This document shows positions 37,365 to 47,144 of a DNA stretch of 64,000 bases, in pieces (position 1 is the stretch's first letter; the number at the start of each line of letters is the position of its first letter). Position numbers and translations under genes: made by a program. This DNA comes from Heterohyrax brucei (lineage: Eukaryota > Chordata > Mammalia > Hyracoidea > Procaviidae), in contig CM053144.1 of the NCBI GenBank assembly GCA_028571685.1, forward strand, positions 100,408,171 to 100,472,170. Reading direction: 5' to 3'. A model generated the notes under the pieces. It ran no database searches. It was given only the letters and a program-made list of their open reading frames with translations, and was not told the DNA's origin.

Positions 37365-38525
37365 GTGCACCAACATGGGCTACCAGAAAGTCAAGCCAGA
37401 TTCAGAACAAGATGTCAGAGAGATCTTAGCCGAATGCAGAGAATACAAGAAAGATGTTTACATGTGTTTATTGACTGTGCAAAGACATTGGACTGCATGG
37501 ATCACAACTATAGCTACCTTTGTGAAAAATGAGAGTTGCAGAGCACTGAACTGTGCTCATACAGAACCTGTACATAGATCAAGAGGCACTCATTTAAACA
37601 AAACAAGGGCATTCTGCATGGTTTAAAATTGAGAAAGATGTTTGTATCTTTCACCATACTTAGTATGTATACTGAGAAAATAACCTGAGAAGCTGGACTA
37701 CTGAGGAATAAGGCAACATAAGGATTTTGGAGGGAAACTCAGTCAGGACCTGTGTTATGTAAATGATACAACCTTGGTTGCTGAAAATGAAGACTTGAAA
37801 CATTTACTGATGAGAATCAAAGATTATAGCTTTCAATACGGGTTATGCCTCTACAGGAAAAAAAAACAAAAGTCTTCAGAACTAGACCAGTAAGCAACAT
37901 CATGATAAACAGAGAAAAGGCTGAAGTAGTCAGGGATTTCATTTTTCTTGGAAACACAACCAGTACATGCAAACAGCAGAGAAGAAATCAAATGACATTT
38001 TACATGGGTCAAATCTGTGGCAAAAGACCTTTTTAAAGAATTAAAAAGCAAAAATGTTACTTCAAGGATTAAGTTACGCCTGAATCAAGCTACGGTATCT
38101 TCAGTTGCCTTCTATGCACGTGAAACTTGGGCAAAGAATAAGAAAGCCTGAAGAAAAATTGTCCTTGAAGTATGATATTGACAAACAATATAGAACATAC
38201 CATAGACTTTCAGAAGAATGAACAAAACTGTCTTGAAGTACAGCCAGAATACTCCATAGACGTGAGTATGGTGAGACTCTTACATGCTTTGAACGTGTTG
38301 TCAGGAACAATCAGTCCCTGGAACAGGACATCATTCTTGGTAAGGTAGAGAGTCATCAAAAAAGAGGAAGACCCTCAGGGAGCTGGGCTGCCTCAGTAAC
38401 AATGGGCTCAAGCAGCAACAACTGTGAGGGTCCTGCAGGACCAGGCAGTGTTGCCTTCTGTTGTACAAGGAGTTGCTGTGAGTTGGGAGCAACTGCACGG
38501 CACCTAACTTCAAAAACAACGACTG
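37365..38525 (+). mobile_element. RTE LINE, 3' half (plus)
   Basis: It begins in the RT region (AATGCAGAGAATACAAGAAAG) and runs through to the 3' end GAGTTGGGAGCAACTGCACG, then GCACCTAACTTC and AAAACAAC. The order matches the other RTE fragments here (53998-54545 plus; 45898-47125 minus). It is a 5'-truncated copy. Confidence 0.85.
37375..38300 (+). pseudogene. RTE reverse transcriptase relic
   Basis: Translated pieces include VREILAECREYKKDVYMCLL, corresponding to the RTE motif REFQKNIYFCFIDYAKAFDC. The A-motif Asp region is shifted out of frame. The RT catalytic YADD box is seen as YVND near 37758-37770 (CTGTGTTATGTAAATGATAC), so the first Asp is replaced. Later segments match the C-terminal domain but with many stops. 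It once made cDNA at the target site and may have moved AfroSINEs. Confidence 0.75.
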
Positions 38526-38699
38526 TTTTTGCTGTTTTTGGCCTAGAGCGTCCAAGACCTGATTCTGTTGTATGTGGAAAAGAAAACACTGAAGCAATTG
38601 CGTTAAAAGGGAAAATAGATCCATTTGCTTTTTTGTGCATATTCCTGTAATCCGGTTTTGCTGAAATCTGCACCCTCTTCCCCTGAGGAGTCTGCTTTT

Positions 38700-39811
38700 G
38701 TATTGCCTTCTTTAGCTGTTTATTCTTCTTTCATATGTCACAGGCCAGAGTCTACAGTTGTGTCTTTCTTGTGTCTCTTTGTTGTCCCAGGCCATAGCAC
38801 TGGTACGTGTCCACAGACTTTGCAGTTAGAACATTCTCTTGCCCTCTTCTTCTCTCCTTGTGTCTTTCCCCGTCAACCATGGGAGGCTTGTACTCTTAGA
38901 TACTTACCTAGGGATTACAATTATTTTAATTTGCAATAATCTAGTTAAGATTAAACCAATTTCGGTAGTATATGAAAACTCCCACATAGATCGTTTTGCC
39001 ATTATACTGCTATTGTCTAAAATTACATCTTTATATATCAGTCTAGATTCATAACTATACAGTTCATAATTATTACAATTCATAATTATTAATTATGAAT
39101 TTTACAATTCATAATTATTACAGTTCTCTTTTAAATTAGACAATAAAGGAGTTGCAAACAAAAAGTAGTACATTTATACTTTTACCCATTTACTTACGTA
39201 GTTACCTTTCTTGATATTTTTTAATTCTTTGTGTGAGTTTGAGTTGCTATATAGGGCCCTTTCATTTTAGTCTGAAGGACTCTCTTTGATGTTTATTGTA
39301 AGGCACGTTTACTAGTGATAAACTATATTATCTTTTGTTTTTATAAGAATGTCTTAATTTCTTTATTTTGTAGGATAGTTTTGCTGGACATAGACTTTAT
39401 TGTTGACAGTTATTTTTTTTTCTTTCAATATTTTGAATATATCATCACACTTTCTTCTTCCCTGATGGTTTCTAATGAGAAATTAGTTGTTAATCTTACT
39501 GAGGACCTTTTCGTAGGTGGTAGGTTGCTTCTTTTTTGATGCTTTCAAAATTCTCTGTTTATCTTCTGCTTTCGATAGTTTGATTATGATGTGGGATCTC
39601 TAAGTTTATATTTTTTGGAGCTTGTTGAGGTTGTTAGTGTTTTTCCTACTCTTCTGAGACTTCCATTATGTGTGTGTTGGTATGGTGACTGTGTTCCACA
39701 GGTGTCTTAGGCTGCGTGTGTTTATCTTCATTCTTCTTTCTATTCCTTAGACTGAGTAATTTCAATGGACATATCTTCAAGTTTGCTGATTCATTCCTTG
39801 GCCTGTATGTA
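38700..39811 (-). mobile_element. Old L1 fragment (minus), part 1
   Basis: CCTAGGGATTACAATTATTT (38909), AGTCTGAAGGACTCTC (39271), GGATAGTTTTGCTGGACATA, TGATGCTTTCAAAATTCTC and TCCACAGGTGTCTTAGGC (39698) follow the inter-ORF/ORF1 order of old eutherian L1M elements. The left limit is uncertain. It is cut at 39811 by the foldback mariner and resumes at 40349. Confidence 0.75.
39063..39120. repeat. TTCATAATTATT tandem units with palindrome
   Basis: Three near-copies of TTCATAATTATTACAA and a perfect 12-base inverted repeat with a 1-base spacer at 39077-39101 (AATTCATAATTA / TAATTATGAATT). Confidence 0.8.
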
Positions 39812-40348
39812 TGAGGTAATGACAGTGAATTTTCTGAACTTATCCTAGAAAAAGCACTACCTACATTACTGCTGAATAACACTAAGGTCTCCTTCAAAGT
39901 ACTCCCCTTAGAGCCTATACACCCATGCAAGTACCTAGTCCACCCTTTAAAGCAATGTGGAACTCTTTTTCTGGAATGACCATGAGAGCTGTCATTGTAT
40001 TACCCTTTATCTCCAGAGTATCATCAAAATGTCTTCTTTTCAATATTTCCTTTATCTTTGGGTAAAGAAAAAGTCAGTGAGTAGGGAGGGTGTCCCAATA
40101 CAGTTATATGTTTTCTGGCTAAAAACTCCCACACAGACACGTATACAGTTCAGTTTGCAAACTCGCTACCGTGCCACTGTGTGAAATGGCCATTCCAGAA
40201 AGAGTTCTAAAATTGCTTAGAAGGGTGGACTAGGTGCTGGCATCAGTGCATAGCTTCCCAAGGGGAACAGTGAACTGTAGTGATATTTAATAATAAGATA
40301 TGCAGCACTTGGAACAATTAAGTTCGTGGCTTTAATTGTCAAACATTG
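39812..40348. mobile_element. Foldback mariner-derived element, copy 1
   Basis: TA flanks at 39810-39811 and 40349-40350. Both ends are mariner inverted repeats (TGAGGTAATGACAGTG at the left; TTAATTGTCAAACATTG at the right). The left arm (39812-39983) is the mariner 3' end reversed and the right arm (40185-40348) is the same 3' end forward, giving a stem of about 165-172 bases. Between them lies more reversed transposase 3' coding DNA and then a short mariner 5' terminus (ACAGTTCAGTTTGCAAACTC). It is inserted in old L1 sequence. Confidence 0.8.
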
Positions 40349-40545
40349 TACATGATGTTCTGTTCCTCATGTGGGTTTTTCATTTTAGTTGTACTTTTCA
40401 ACTCAAAGCTTCAGTTCGGGTCTCTTTTATAATTTTGTCTCTTTATTGATTTTTTTATTGATGAGTTATCAGTCATGTACTTCCATTTTATACTCTCCTA
40501 TCATTTTTCAAACATTGTTTCTTTTATCTCATTGAACATGTTTAG
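40349..40545 (-). mobile_element. Old L1 fragment (minus), part 2
   Basis: GGGTTTTTCATTTTAGTTGT and TTTTCAACTCAAAGCTTC continue the L1 seen before 39811 (TTGCTGATTCATTCCTTGG). Removing the foldback restores L1 order. Confidence 0.75.
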
Positions 40546-40557
40546 AAAAAAAAAAAG

Positions 40558-40720
40558 CACCAAACCCACTGACACTGAGTCAATTCTGATGTGTACTGAC
40601 CTTACAAGAACAGAGTAGAACTTCCCTGTGGGGTTTCTGAGGAATGCCTGGTAGATTTGAACTCCTAATCTTTTGGTTAGCAGCCATAGCTCTTAATCTC
40701 TGTACCACAAAGGGTTACCA
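40558..40720 (-). mobile_element. AfroSINE (minus)
   Basis: CACCAAACCCACTGACACTG at the left; TTTGGTTAGCAGCCATAGC and TACCACAAAGGGTTAC at the right. An A run lies just upstream (40545-40556), which may belong to the L1. First of a three-SINE cluster in the same orientation. Confidence 0.85.
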
Positions 40721-40839
40721 GAATAGTAAGGAGCCTACTAATCTCTCACTTACAGTTGTGTGCCACATAATATCCATTTGAGCAATGTCTGACCACTTAT
40801 ATGTCCATGCTTCCACAAGTATAATACCAGAAACAATCA

Positions 40840-41033
40840 AACTCTTAACTGTTTAGTCAATTTTGACTCATGGTGACCTTGTTAGACAGAGCATAATTGC
40901 TTCACAGGGTTTCCAAGGCTGTAAATCTTTGCAGAAGCAGACTTCCACATTTTCTACTGTGGAGTGCCCAATTCATTTAAAGAACCTTTTGGTTAGCAGC
41001 TGAGTGCTTTAAAAGCTGTACCACCAGAGCACT
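40840..41033 (-). mobile_element. AfroSINE, long subtype (minus)
   Basis: GGGTTTCCAAGGCTGTAAAT, GCAGAAGCAGACTTCCACAT, TTTTGGTTAGCAGCTGAGTG and TACCACCAGAGCAC. Second of the cluster. Confidence 0.85.
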
Positions 41034-41044
41034 GAAGTTATAAT

Positions 41045-41185
41045 AAAACCAAGAATCCAAACTCGTTGCCATCAAATTGATTCTGACTCATAGGATAGGG
41101 TAGAACTGCCCCATAAGGTTTCCTAAGAATGGCTGGTAGATTTGACGTGCAGAACTCTTGGATAACAGGCACTCCAGGGTTGAGC
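41045..41185 (-). mobile_element. AfroSINE (minus), part
   Basis: AACTCGTTGCCATCAAATTG, AGAACTGCCCCATAAGG and GCACTCCAGGGTTG. Third of the cluster; the head is incomplete. Confidence 0.8.
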
Positions 41186-42264
41186 ACAGGACTCCAAGGT
41201 TATGATAGAGTTCAGAAATCTGGCTTGGAGAATGAGACATATACGACATAACCAGACTTAGCAACCACAATAGCATCCTAACCAGAGTGCACAAGTGTAT
41301 CTTATTCCTCTTGTATATAAAGTGATTGCGCCACCAGGTATTTAATGTTAAAGTATGCATATAACTTATAATTCATGTCTTGATAATCATAATAAATGCT
41401 TGTGTTACCTGCTTATGCATGTACTGTACTTTCTATAGTTTATGAGATTTTCCTATTTACAAATAAAAAGTTTACTGTATGCTGATCTGACTCAATGGCA
41501 CTTAGCTTGGCAGTGTATCCTTCAACTTGTGGACAGCAGTATCTAATCTCATGTTCCACAATCTCCAAATCACATAATGTCCTATTTCACAGAATATATC
41601 ACGGCTGTTAAGTGATACATGACTGTACTTAGTAATGGAAATTATAAGGCAATTTCTTCATGTTTACGTGGTCTCTAATTTTCTTTATAAGAAAGTGGCT
41701 TTCCCAGTCTGGTCCAGATTTTTCAGAAAAATGCAAGTCTTCCTTTAACGTTATCTTGTCACAAATTGTTTATCAAACTGAATATAATTGGAAATGAAAC
41801 CACTTTGATTTGTAATGCTGGTCTCTAAAGTCTGAAGGAAATGTAGTAGAAGAAAATTTCAAACTTTCCTTAGTGGAGGGTAAATTTTTTTTTTCACAAA
41901 ATATCTGAGATGAGCCAATATGTATGAGTTAGCCCTAAGGTTTGTGTAAATATCAATAACACACATTGAGAATAATTATAACATTAATATTTATATTGCA
42001 GTATGTGAATTGCTAGCATTTAATCATTTTTTACTTATAAAAATGGCAATTCCGTATGATTCAGCTTTATATTACACATTCTGAATATTCATCTATTATT
42101 ACTTATTTTGAGTATTATTGGTTACCCTATATTTTAAAGATGTTAGTGAAGTCTCTAGATGGAAGTCCTGGTAATTTATGGATTTAAAATATTATTAATG
42201 AAATAATTACAACAGCTAATAAAGAATTCTGGGAACTTCCTTCCTAAATTTGCTAAATATTTTT
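41186..42264. other. Unrecognised AT-rich sequence
   Basis: No convincing frame or repeat. Confidence 0.35.
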
Positions 42265-42440
42265 ATAACAGCAGGCATCATATTAAGTGATTTATAAGCA
42301 TAATTTAATTCTGAAAGTAACTTATTTTTCAGATAACTAAAATGAAGCTACTTAATCTAAATAACTTTCCCGAAGTCAAACAGCAACAAAGTACCTCTTA
42401 AACACTTCTTTTTCTTCAGATTCTAGCTCCGTGAGATGCT
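42265..42440 (+). mobile_element. MIR-like ancient SINE (plus)
   Basis: AGCATAATTTAATTCTGAAA, TTCAGATAACTAAAATGAAG and AACTTTCCCGAAGTCAAACA follow the mammalian MIR order (TATCTCATTTAATCC, TGAGGAAACTGAGGC, CTTGCCCAAGGTCACACAG) with heavy divergence. Confidence 0.55.
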
Positions 42441-43668
42441 TTCCCAACTCCTTTACTTGGGCCAGGGCCTCCCCAGATACCTGATGTTCTTAACAGTTGT
42501 ACAGTGCGTCTATACATCTCAGCATTTATCTGATCCCTGGATGATCTATGAGGTACAGATCATGTGCATATCGAGAAACCTTAGAATGATGCTTGGTGTA
42601 TTAAATCAGTTTTAGATGTTTGTGGAATAATGAAGTGGAGAAATCAAATTTTGATATCAGAAAATTCATTTTTAGAAATAGTGTTGTTTACTACCATGCC
42701 TCATCTTCTTTATATTTGAGGATGGCAATAAACTAAGTGGTTAAGTTGTGATTATATCCACATGAATTACCAACTTTGTTGAGATAAAAGAATTACTTCC
42801 AAACTCTCATACACGGTAAGAGAAAGTGGACTAAAATCAACCTTTTCAAGTCAGAGTCAGATGGGAAATTCACAACTCAATACCCAAATTTCTAAGAAGC
42901 TAACCTAGTTATATTTAAGATCTCTGTTTTCTTAATTGTCTTGATTCTTGTCTGAGATACCTAAATGAGTTTTCCTTAGCTATATTGTTAAAAATGTGTT
43001 GTAGAAACATCTGGCTACGTTGTACTAAGGAGTTCAAGTTAATAATGTAGACACCTAAATATAAAGCACAGAAATTGTTTCACAATTTGCTTTGAGTATT
43101 ATGAACTTGGAATCAGATGGGCTTGGAATTTAGCTGTTTTAGTAATCATTGAGTCTAATCTACTTCGTTAGAATATGAATTTAATACATGCTGTTAATAC
43201 CACTTTCAATAACTTGATTCCACTGACTCAAATATTTTTATGATTTTACAAATCAAAGTAGTTACAAACAATGCTAATAAACACATATTTTGAAATCTAC
43301 ATATATTTCAAAATTTTATGATTTTATAAACATTTTATGTTTTTATATCCTGCTGCCTTACACTGGAAAATTTCATGTTGAGAGGAAATCATTTTATTTA
43401 CAATAGAGAGTAAAGTTGGTTTAATTCACTGATAAAATTTGCTATGAAAAAATGCTAACATAAGAAACATATTTTCAGAAACCTTCATGACATATTTTCA
43501 TTGTTTATTTTCAACAAATGGTCACTGGTATGTAAATTATAGTCTTATTTAGTGTCTTACAGAGGAAATCTTCAGACTTACATAATTAAACATACCTGGT
43601 TTATCACTCACAGTATTTTAGCTGGAAAATAGCAAGATAAATTACACAAAAGGTTAAAAATCTTCTTA
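42441..43668. other. No recognisable gene or repeat
   Basis: AT-rich. A weak MIR head-like piece (GGAATCAGATGGGCTTGG) lies near 43110-43130. Confidence 0.35.
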
Positions 43669-44228
43669 TGGAAGGACTGCCAATTAAGTTTGTGAATTCA
43701 TCCTAGAAAAACTGCTACACACCTTATTGCTGAATATCATTACAGTGGTCTTGAAAGAGCCCCACCTTGGGAAGCTATGCACTGGTGCCAGTGCCTAGTC
43801 TATACTTTAAAGTAATTTTGGAACTCTTTTTCTGGAATGGCCATCAGAGCTGTCACCATATTACCCTGATATCGTGAATGTCATCAATGTGTCTTCCTTT
43901 CAACATGTCCTTTATCTTTGGGTAAAGAAAAAAGTCACTGGGGGCCAGATCAGATGAGTAGAGAGGGTGTTCCAATACAGTTACTCATTTACTGGCTAAA
44001 AACCTCCTCATAGACTACTATACAGTTAAGTTTGAAAACTTGTCACCATGCCACTGTGTGCAATGGCCAGAAAGAGTTCCAAAATTGCTTTGAAGGGTTG
44101 ACTAGGCACTGACATTGGTGCATAGTTTTCCAAGGGAAGTACTTTGATGGTGACAGTGGTGTTAATCAGCAATGAAGTACATGGCGCTGAGAAGAAATTA
44201 AGTCCGTGGACTTAACTGTCAGACCTCA
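43669..44228. mobile_element. Foldback mariner-derived element, copy 2
   Basis: TA flanks at 43667-43668 and 44229-44230. Ends are TGGAAGGACTGCCAATTAAG and CTTAACTGTCAGACCTC. The left arm (43669-43844) and right arm (44062-44228) are inverted copies of the mariner 3' end. The middle carries reversed transposase coding DNA (the PPYSxDLAPxDF block, reversed, near 43930-43960) and a mariner 5' terminus (ACAGTTAAGTTTGAAAACTT). The internal joints match copy 1 at 39812. Confidence 0.85.
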
Positions 44229-45639
44229 TACACCCCATTTTAATTATTCTACCTTTACAAGTGGCTTTTCTTATGTTTTCTTTTCCACTGACATTATGGA
44301 AAAATAGCTTCCATTGGGGATTAAGTCTCTAGCAATCTTGTTTTCTATAACTCCACTGAGAATATAAACATTAACAGAAAAAACCTCAGGTGGTAATTCT
44401 AGAGACCACAAAATATATGTACCCAAAGCTCATGTACTTGCTAGGAGGATTCTTTCCAGCCCACACTCACACTCTATTTTTACATACTTTAACTTCAATT
44501 CTAATAACTTGACAATTCATTTTCCAAGATAACAGAATGTTAGACGTATTATTAGAAGTGGAGACAGAAGCTACTCTAACCAGGTACTCTAAGACAGGGA
44601 TGATAAACAAATAGCAGAAGGAAATGACAGTAACAATAACAAGAAGTAATTCTCTCACCAGACCAAGTGGCAGCTGTGTCATTAAAAGGCAACAATGACA
44701 GTCAACAGAACCACAAAAAAGTAATTTAAGATTATTTAATTCAGAGGCCACATCTCTGTTTAATTAGTTTCTGCAACTATTAACTATAATTGATGTTCAT
44801 AATAATGAACACCAGTAATTTTTGTTAGACAAGATTTAAATAAAGTTGAAATAAAATACATTCCTTTCTTTTTCAAATTGAATGATAAATACATGTGCAA
44901 AAAGGAGTTAACCGAAAGTTTCAGAATTACAAATCAGCCCAAACCTATTTTATAAGGACTTTCTATAATCATGACTTTCCCCTAAGCTAATCATGAAATC
45001 AGCTTACTATGCACGTTAATGTGATAGGTGAAAGGAACCAGAAGTCAGACATGTATCAGAGGAAAAGGACCATTGTTCATTAAATACCTACCCTGGGTCC
45101 AGTACTGTAGTAGTCTTAAATGCATTCATTACTTTATGTCATAACAATATTTTCTTGTCAATCTGTCCAGAAACTTTGCAAAAGAAGATTAGAAAGTAAA
45201 CTGGAGACACATGTCTTCACATGTCTCTCAGAGAGTCTTGAACAATGAGGTGTTCTAGGAGTTTTCACTAGGGAGGAGGAGGTAAGCTGATTCAGTGAAA
45301 CAGACCAGTGTGCCACGCCTGAGCAATTATGGCAAACTTGTGCTGGATTCAGCCTGAGGTAATTTGCAGAGGAAAGATTTATTTGAAAAAGAAGGAACAG
45401 ATCTTTGATGAAGCAGAAGTAAGCATTATACAATTTCTTAACTAAGTTGTCACTAAATGGTGAGGGTGGGCATGGTTCTTCCAACATGCAGTTAGCATGG
45501 AAGACTTCTTTTCCCAAAAGAACCATGTCCGTGTTGGGAAGATGTCCTTCTAATTGTAAATAAACGACTACCTTCTAAGTTTTTGTTAATGGAAAATTAT
45601 TTTGTAAAATATTAACAAGTGAAATAACAACAATAAAAA
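44229..45639. other. Unrecognised sequence
   Basis: Minus-strand frames at 44467-44751 (94 codons) and 45158-45526 (122 codons) have no known motif. A possible ancient repeat piece (TTCATTAAATACCTACCC) is near 45078. No gene is called. Confidence 0.35.
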
Positions 45640-45798
45640 CCCAAACCACTGCTGTCAAGTTGGGTCTGACTCATAGCACCCTGTAGTTCAGAGTAGAACT
45701 GCCCGATAGTTTCCAAGGAGTTTCTGGTGGGTTTGAACTGCTGACCTTCTGGCTAGCAGATGTAGTGCTTAGGCCACTGCGCTACCAGGGTTTCCTGA
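45640..45798 (-). mobile_element. AfroSINE (minus)
   Basis: CCCAAACCACTGCTGTCAAG, GAACTGCCCGATAGTTTCC and ACTGCGCTACCAGGGTTTCC. Nearly complete. Confidence 0.88.
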
Positions 45799-45844
45799 TA
45801 ACAATTGTAATTATAAATAAAATAAATATTTTCTCTGTATCATA

Positions 45845-45902
45845 CACACCCACACTCAGACACACAGACACACAGACACACAGACACACAGACACACACA
45901 GA
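45845..45902 (+). repeat. Microsatellite (CACAGA)n
   Basis: Near-perfect 8-base ACACAGAC-type units around 45858-45895, just before the RTE 3' end. Confidence 0.9.
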
Positions 45903-47125
45903 TACCATTTAGTCAGTTCAGACTCATATTGTATGAACAACAGAATGGAACACTGCCTGATCCTGTGTCATTTTCACTGTCACTGTTAAGCCATTGTTGA
46001 AGCCACTGTATCCATCAGCCTCACTGAGAGTCTTTTTTTTTCAGTGACCCTTCACTGTGCCAGGCATGGTGTCCTTCTCCAGGGGCTGATCTCTCCTGAC
46101 AACAAACCTAAAGTGTGTCTTAATCATCCTTGTGCCCAAGGAACATTCTGACTGTACTTCTTCAAAGATAGACTTGTTTGTTCTTCTGGAAGTCCATGAC
46201 ATAATTCAGTATTCTTCACCAAACTCTTAATTCAAGTATCAATTATTTTGTCTTCCTTTCACATGTGTACACATATGAGTTAATTCAGGCATACCTTAGT
46301 GCTCAGGGTGACATCTTTGCTTTTCAGCACTTCAATGAGTTCTTTTCCAGAAGTTTTGCCCAGTGCAGTAAGTCACTTGATTTCTTGACTGTTGCTTCTG
46401 CAGGCCCTGACTGTGAATCCAAGTAAAACAAAATCCTTTATAACTTGAATGTTTTTTCCATTTATTATAGTGTTACTTCTGGGTCCACTTCTGAGGACTC
46501 CTGTTTTCCTTATATTGCTGTGTAATTCATACTGAAGGCTATGGTCTTTGATCTTCATCAGTAAGTGTTTAATTCCTCTTCACTTTCAACAAGCTGTTGT
46601 TATCTGCGTGCTGCAGGTTGTTAGTCTTCAGCCAGTGCTGATGCTGTGTTCTTCTTCATATAGCCCAGTTAATCAGATTATCTGCTCAGCATACAGGCTG
46701 AATAAGTATGGTGAAAGGATACAACCCCGATGCACATCTTTCCTGATTTTAAACCACACAGTAACCACTTGTTCTTTTCGAATGACTGTCTCTTGATCTA
46801 TGTATAGGTTCTGCATGAGCACAGTGTTCTGAAATTTCTATTCTTCTCATCATTACCCATAATCTGTTATGAACCACACAGTGGAATGCCTTTGTATAGT
46901 CAATAAAGCAATGATAAACATCTTTCTGGTATTCTCTGCTTTCAGCCAAGATTAACTTGATGTCAGTGATAACATCCCTCACTGTGTGTCCTATTCTCAA
47001 TTTAGCTTGAATTTCTGGCAGTTCTTTGTTAGCATACTGTTATAACCATTTTTAAGTTATTGTCAGCAAGATTTTACTTTTATGTAATATCAATGACCCT
47101 ATTTGACAATTTCTTCTTTCTATTG
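45898..47125 (-). mobile_element. RTE LINE, 3' half (minus)
   Basis: The reversed 3' end (TTAGTCAGTTCAGACTCATA, AACAGAATGGAACACTGCC) is followed by the C-terminal and RT region to about 47125, where TTGGATCACTTTT marks the L1 joint. About 1.2 kb, 5'-incomplete. It runs opposite to the RTE at 37365. Confidence 0.88.
46373..47000 (-). pseudogene. RTE reverse transcriptase relic (minus)
   Basis: The frame at 46749-47000 (83 codons) reads VRDVITDIKLILAESREYQK, then DVYHCFIDYTKAFHCVVHNR. FIDYTKAF is RT motif A of RTE/BovB-type LINEs. The YADD box (motif C) lies near 46600-46620 and reads HADN, so it is inactive. The frame at 46373-46558 holds the next block (RSGPRSNTIINGKNIQVIKD, then FVLLGFTV), which in active elements follows the catalytic core. 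The reading frame is broken between blocks. Confidence 0.82.
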
Positions 47126-47144
47126 GATCACTTTTATTTTTATT

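Noticed and set aside
38331..38673. Minus-strand frames of 97 and 105 codons
   Set aside because: They are antisense to the RTE 3' end and continue into flanking sequence. They are shadows of a repeat.
45158..45526. 122-codon minus-strand frame as a gene
   Set aside because: No recognisable motif, signal or neighbour. The length is within what chance gives in 64 kb over six frames.
45845..45902. Regularly spaced short repeats as a CRISPR-like array
   Set aside because: Units are contiguous ACACAGAC-type microsatellite repeats without unique spacers, in a mammalian sequence.
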